The position numbers and the translations under genes were made by a program. From DASWJZ01 sp963720705 (lineage in GTDB: Bacteria; Pseudomonadota; Alphaproteobacteria; Rhizobiales; Afifellaceae), in contig CAVRGJ010000001.1 in assembly GCA_963720705.1 (NCBI GenBank), positions 1-64,000 of the forward strand: a stretch of 64,000 nt of DNA, written 5' to 3'. The notes beneath the pieces are model-generated. The model searched no databases, was not told where the DNA came from, and saw only the letters and a list, made by a program, of their open reading frames with translations. Below are positions 63,063 through 64,000 of the stretch, piece by piece. The number at the start of each line of letters is the position of its first letter. Position 1 is the first letter of the stretch.

Positions 63063-64000
63063 TCACTTCACTTCTGAGGTCATCCCGTACGGGCCGTAAA
63101 CCACGCACGATTCCCGGCCGCCGATGAGACGGAACTGCACGATTTGCTTCTGGTCCCAAAGCTTGCCGTCTCTGGTCCTGACCCGCACCGGCACCACGAC
63201 AAAGGGACCAACCCGGTCGTATCCTTCCCGGACGATGCCCCCGATCTCCACTACCTGGGCCACTCTCTTTCCTTCCTCCTCCTCATTCACCAGCAGGGTG
63301 CGCAGCATCTCGTCGCTCCACGGCGTCGTCAGCGGGCACAGTCTCCGAATCGACGCCAGGTCGCCGGCGATCATCGCCTGGTGGGCCTGCTCGAGAATCT
63401 TGCGCGCGGCCTCCGCACGCGCCATGCCTTCCGCCGAGATGCCCTGATCCGGATTGCCCATCCGCTCCAGATTGCCGTCGGGCAGCACGATCGGCTTCTC
63501 GCGGTAGATGGCGCCCGCCGGGACGTCCACCTTCAAGGCGTCCTGCGGGAGTTCCCGGTAGTAGGTGATCCGCACGACCGAGACTGCCGGCGCACCGCTC
63601 CGCCGCGGATTCTCCCACTGCTTGAAGGCGACCGGCAGCTTCGTCTCCGGGTCGAACTCGATGGACCAGGAAATGTGGCCCGCCACGGTCAACATGCTGC
63701 CCGTCATCACCACCAACTCCCGGCCGCTGGCGGGGTCTTTGGCGTACGCCGTCCGGGCATCGGCGGCCTTGGAGATTAGCGGAACAGCTCGGGGCCCAGC
63801 CACGGCTGGAAGCCTGCTGTCTTGGCGTCGTCGACCTCCACCGTGTGGGAGCCGCGATCGTAGTAATAGGTCTTGTTGTCCTTCACCCAGATCACGGAGC
63901 CGTTGCCGCCCCTCATGGTCACGTCGCCCGAGAGCTCGCCGGAGGGCTCCGCCTTGGCCCAGAAGTCGTACACGATACCGGGCTTGACGATCAGCGTCAG
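63063..64000 (-). CDS. Hypothetical protein, LolA-like fold possible (partial, frameshifted)
   Basis: The 5' end lies beyond the window, so at least 310 residues. The N-terminal part seen (IVYDFWAKAEPSGELSGDVT; NKTYYYDRGSHTVEVDD) and the middle (ELVVMTGSML, SWSIEFDPETKLPVAFKQWE, VSVVRITYYRELPQDALKVD) have the beta pattern of outer-membrane lipoprotein-sorting-like proteins, but this is only a resemblance. A C-terminal module (EGMARAEAARKILEQAHQAM; GKLWDQKQIVQFRLIGGRES) looks like a small alpha/beta SnoaL-like domain. One frameshift near 63785. Function unknown. Confidence 0.5.
   Translation of the reverse strand, partial: DADRQARYRVRLLGQGGALRRALGRRDHEGRQRLRDLGEGQQDLLLRSRLPHGGGRRRQDSRLPAVAGPRAVPLISKAADARTAYAKDPASGRELVVMTGSMLTVAGHISWSIEFDPETKLPVAFKQWENPRRSGAPAVSVVRITYYRELPQDALKVDVPAGAIYREKPIVLPDGNLERMGNPDQGISAEGMARAEAARKILEQAHQAMIAGDLASIRRLCPLTTPWSDEMLRTLLVNEEEEGKRVAQVVEIGGIVREGYDRVGPFVVVPVRVRTRDGKLWDQKQIVQFRLIGGRESCVVYGPYGMTSEVK

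Overview
The window is GC-rich DNA that most resembles an Acidobacteriota chromosome of the Solibacter/Bryobacter type. The evidence is a secreted repeat protein ending in the Solibacter-type C-terminal domain (TIGR03437), three tandem Oar-like TonB-dependent receptors with a carboxypeptidase-regulatory N-terminus, a CRTAC1/ASPIC-UnbV protein, a bacterial alpha-2-macroglobulin and many secreted acidobacterial-type hypotheticals. RNase P RNA and glutamate synthase are ordinary chromosomal genes. No phage, plasmid, CRISPR or transposase was seen.

Layout. 0.1-6.7 kb: an imidazolonepropionase-like amidohydrolase, a large OmpA/beta-barrel/Ig-repeat surface protein (minus), the RNase P RNA gene, then a matrixin-like zinc protease and a DASS-family anion transporter (minus, 2 nt apart). 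6.8-13.0 kb: a drug-efflux operon padR-tolC-RND pump-adaptor with its own promoter, with a cluster of hairpins just before the adaptor. 13.0-13.7 kb: a Phd/PIN toxin-antitoxin pair. 13.9-21.0 kb: gltB-gltD (minus) and a divergent LysR regulator, an arrangement like gltC-gltAB. 21-26.8 kb: secreted hypotheticals, a VOC protein, a methyltransferase, a soluble lytic transglycosylase and its upstream partner. 27-31 kb: a beta-propeller-like secreted protein and a TPR protein. 31.2-43.1 kb: three paralogous outer-membrane receptors, each with a conserved leader and its own GC-rich terminator; the last two also have iteron-like repeats upstream. 43.3-45.9 kb: a compact four-gene cluster (hypothetical, membrane protein, SAF-like protein, LecA-like lectin-fold protein). 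46-51 kb: CRTAC1-like protein, HlyD-type adaptor, MFS transporter. 51.2-56.6 kb: alpha-2-macroglobulin. 57-64 kb: an amidase, secreted hypotheticals, a small metallothionein, a tri-haem cytochrome, a TPR lipoprotein-like protein and a partial gene at the edge, with a duplicated structured intergenic element around the TPR gene.

Reading frames. About half of the genes are broken by single-base indels, while others (31, 39-49 and 62-63 kb) are open. Comparison of the three receptor paralogues shows that the breaks are mostly one-base insertions in repeated sequence contexts. Essential-type genes such as gltB and gltD are also affected. I therefore treat the breaks as probable sequence errors and annotate whole genes across them; end points of such genes are approximate.

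Most interesting non-coding signals: a duplicated ~140-bp intergenic element with a compensatory base pair in its second stem; 21-bp-phased GATAC iterons and a shared ACACCGGT leader before the receptors; and a dispersed ~34-bp intergenic repeat found at least nine times on both strands.
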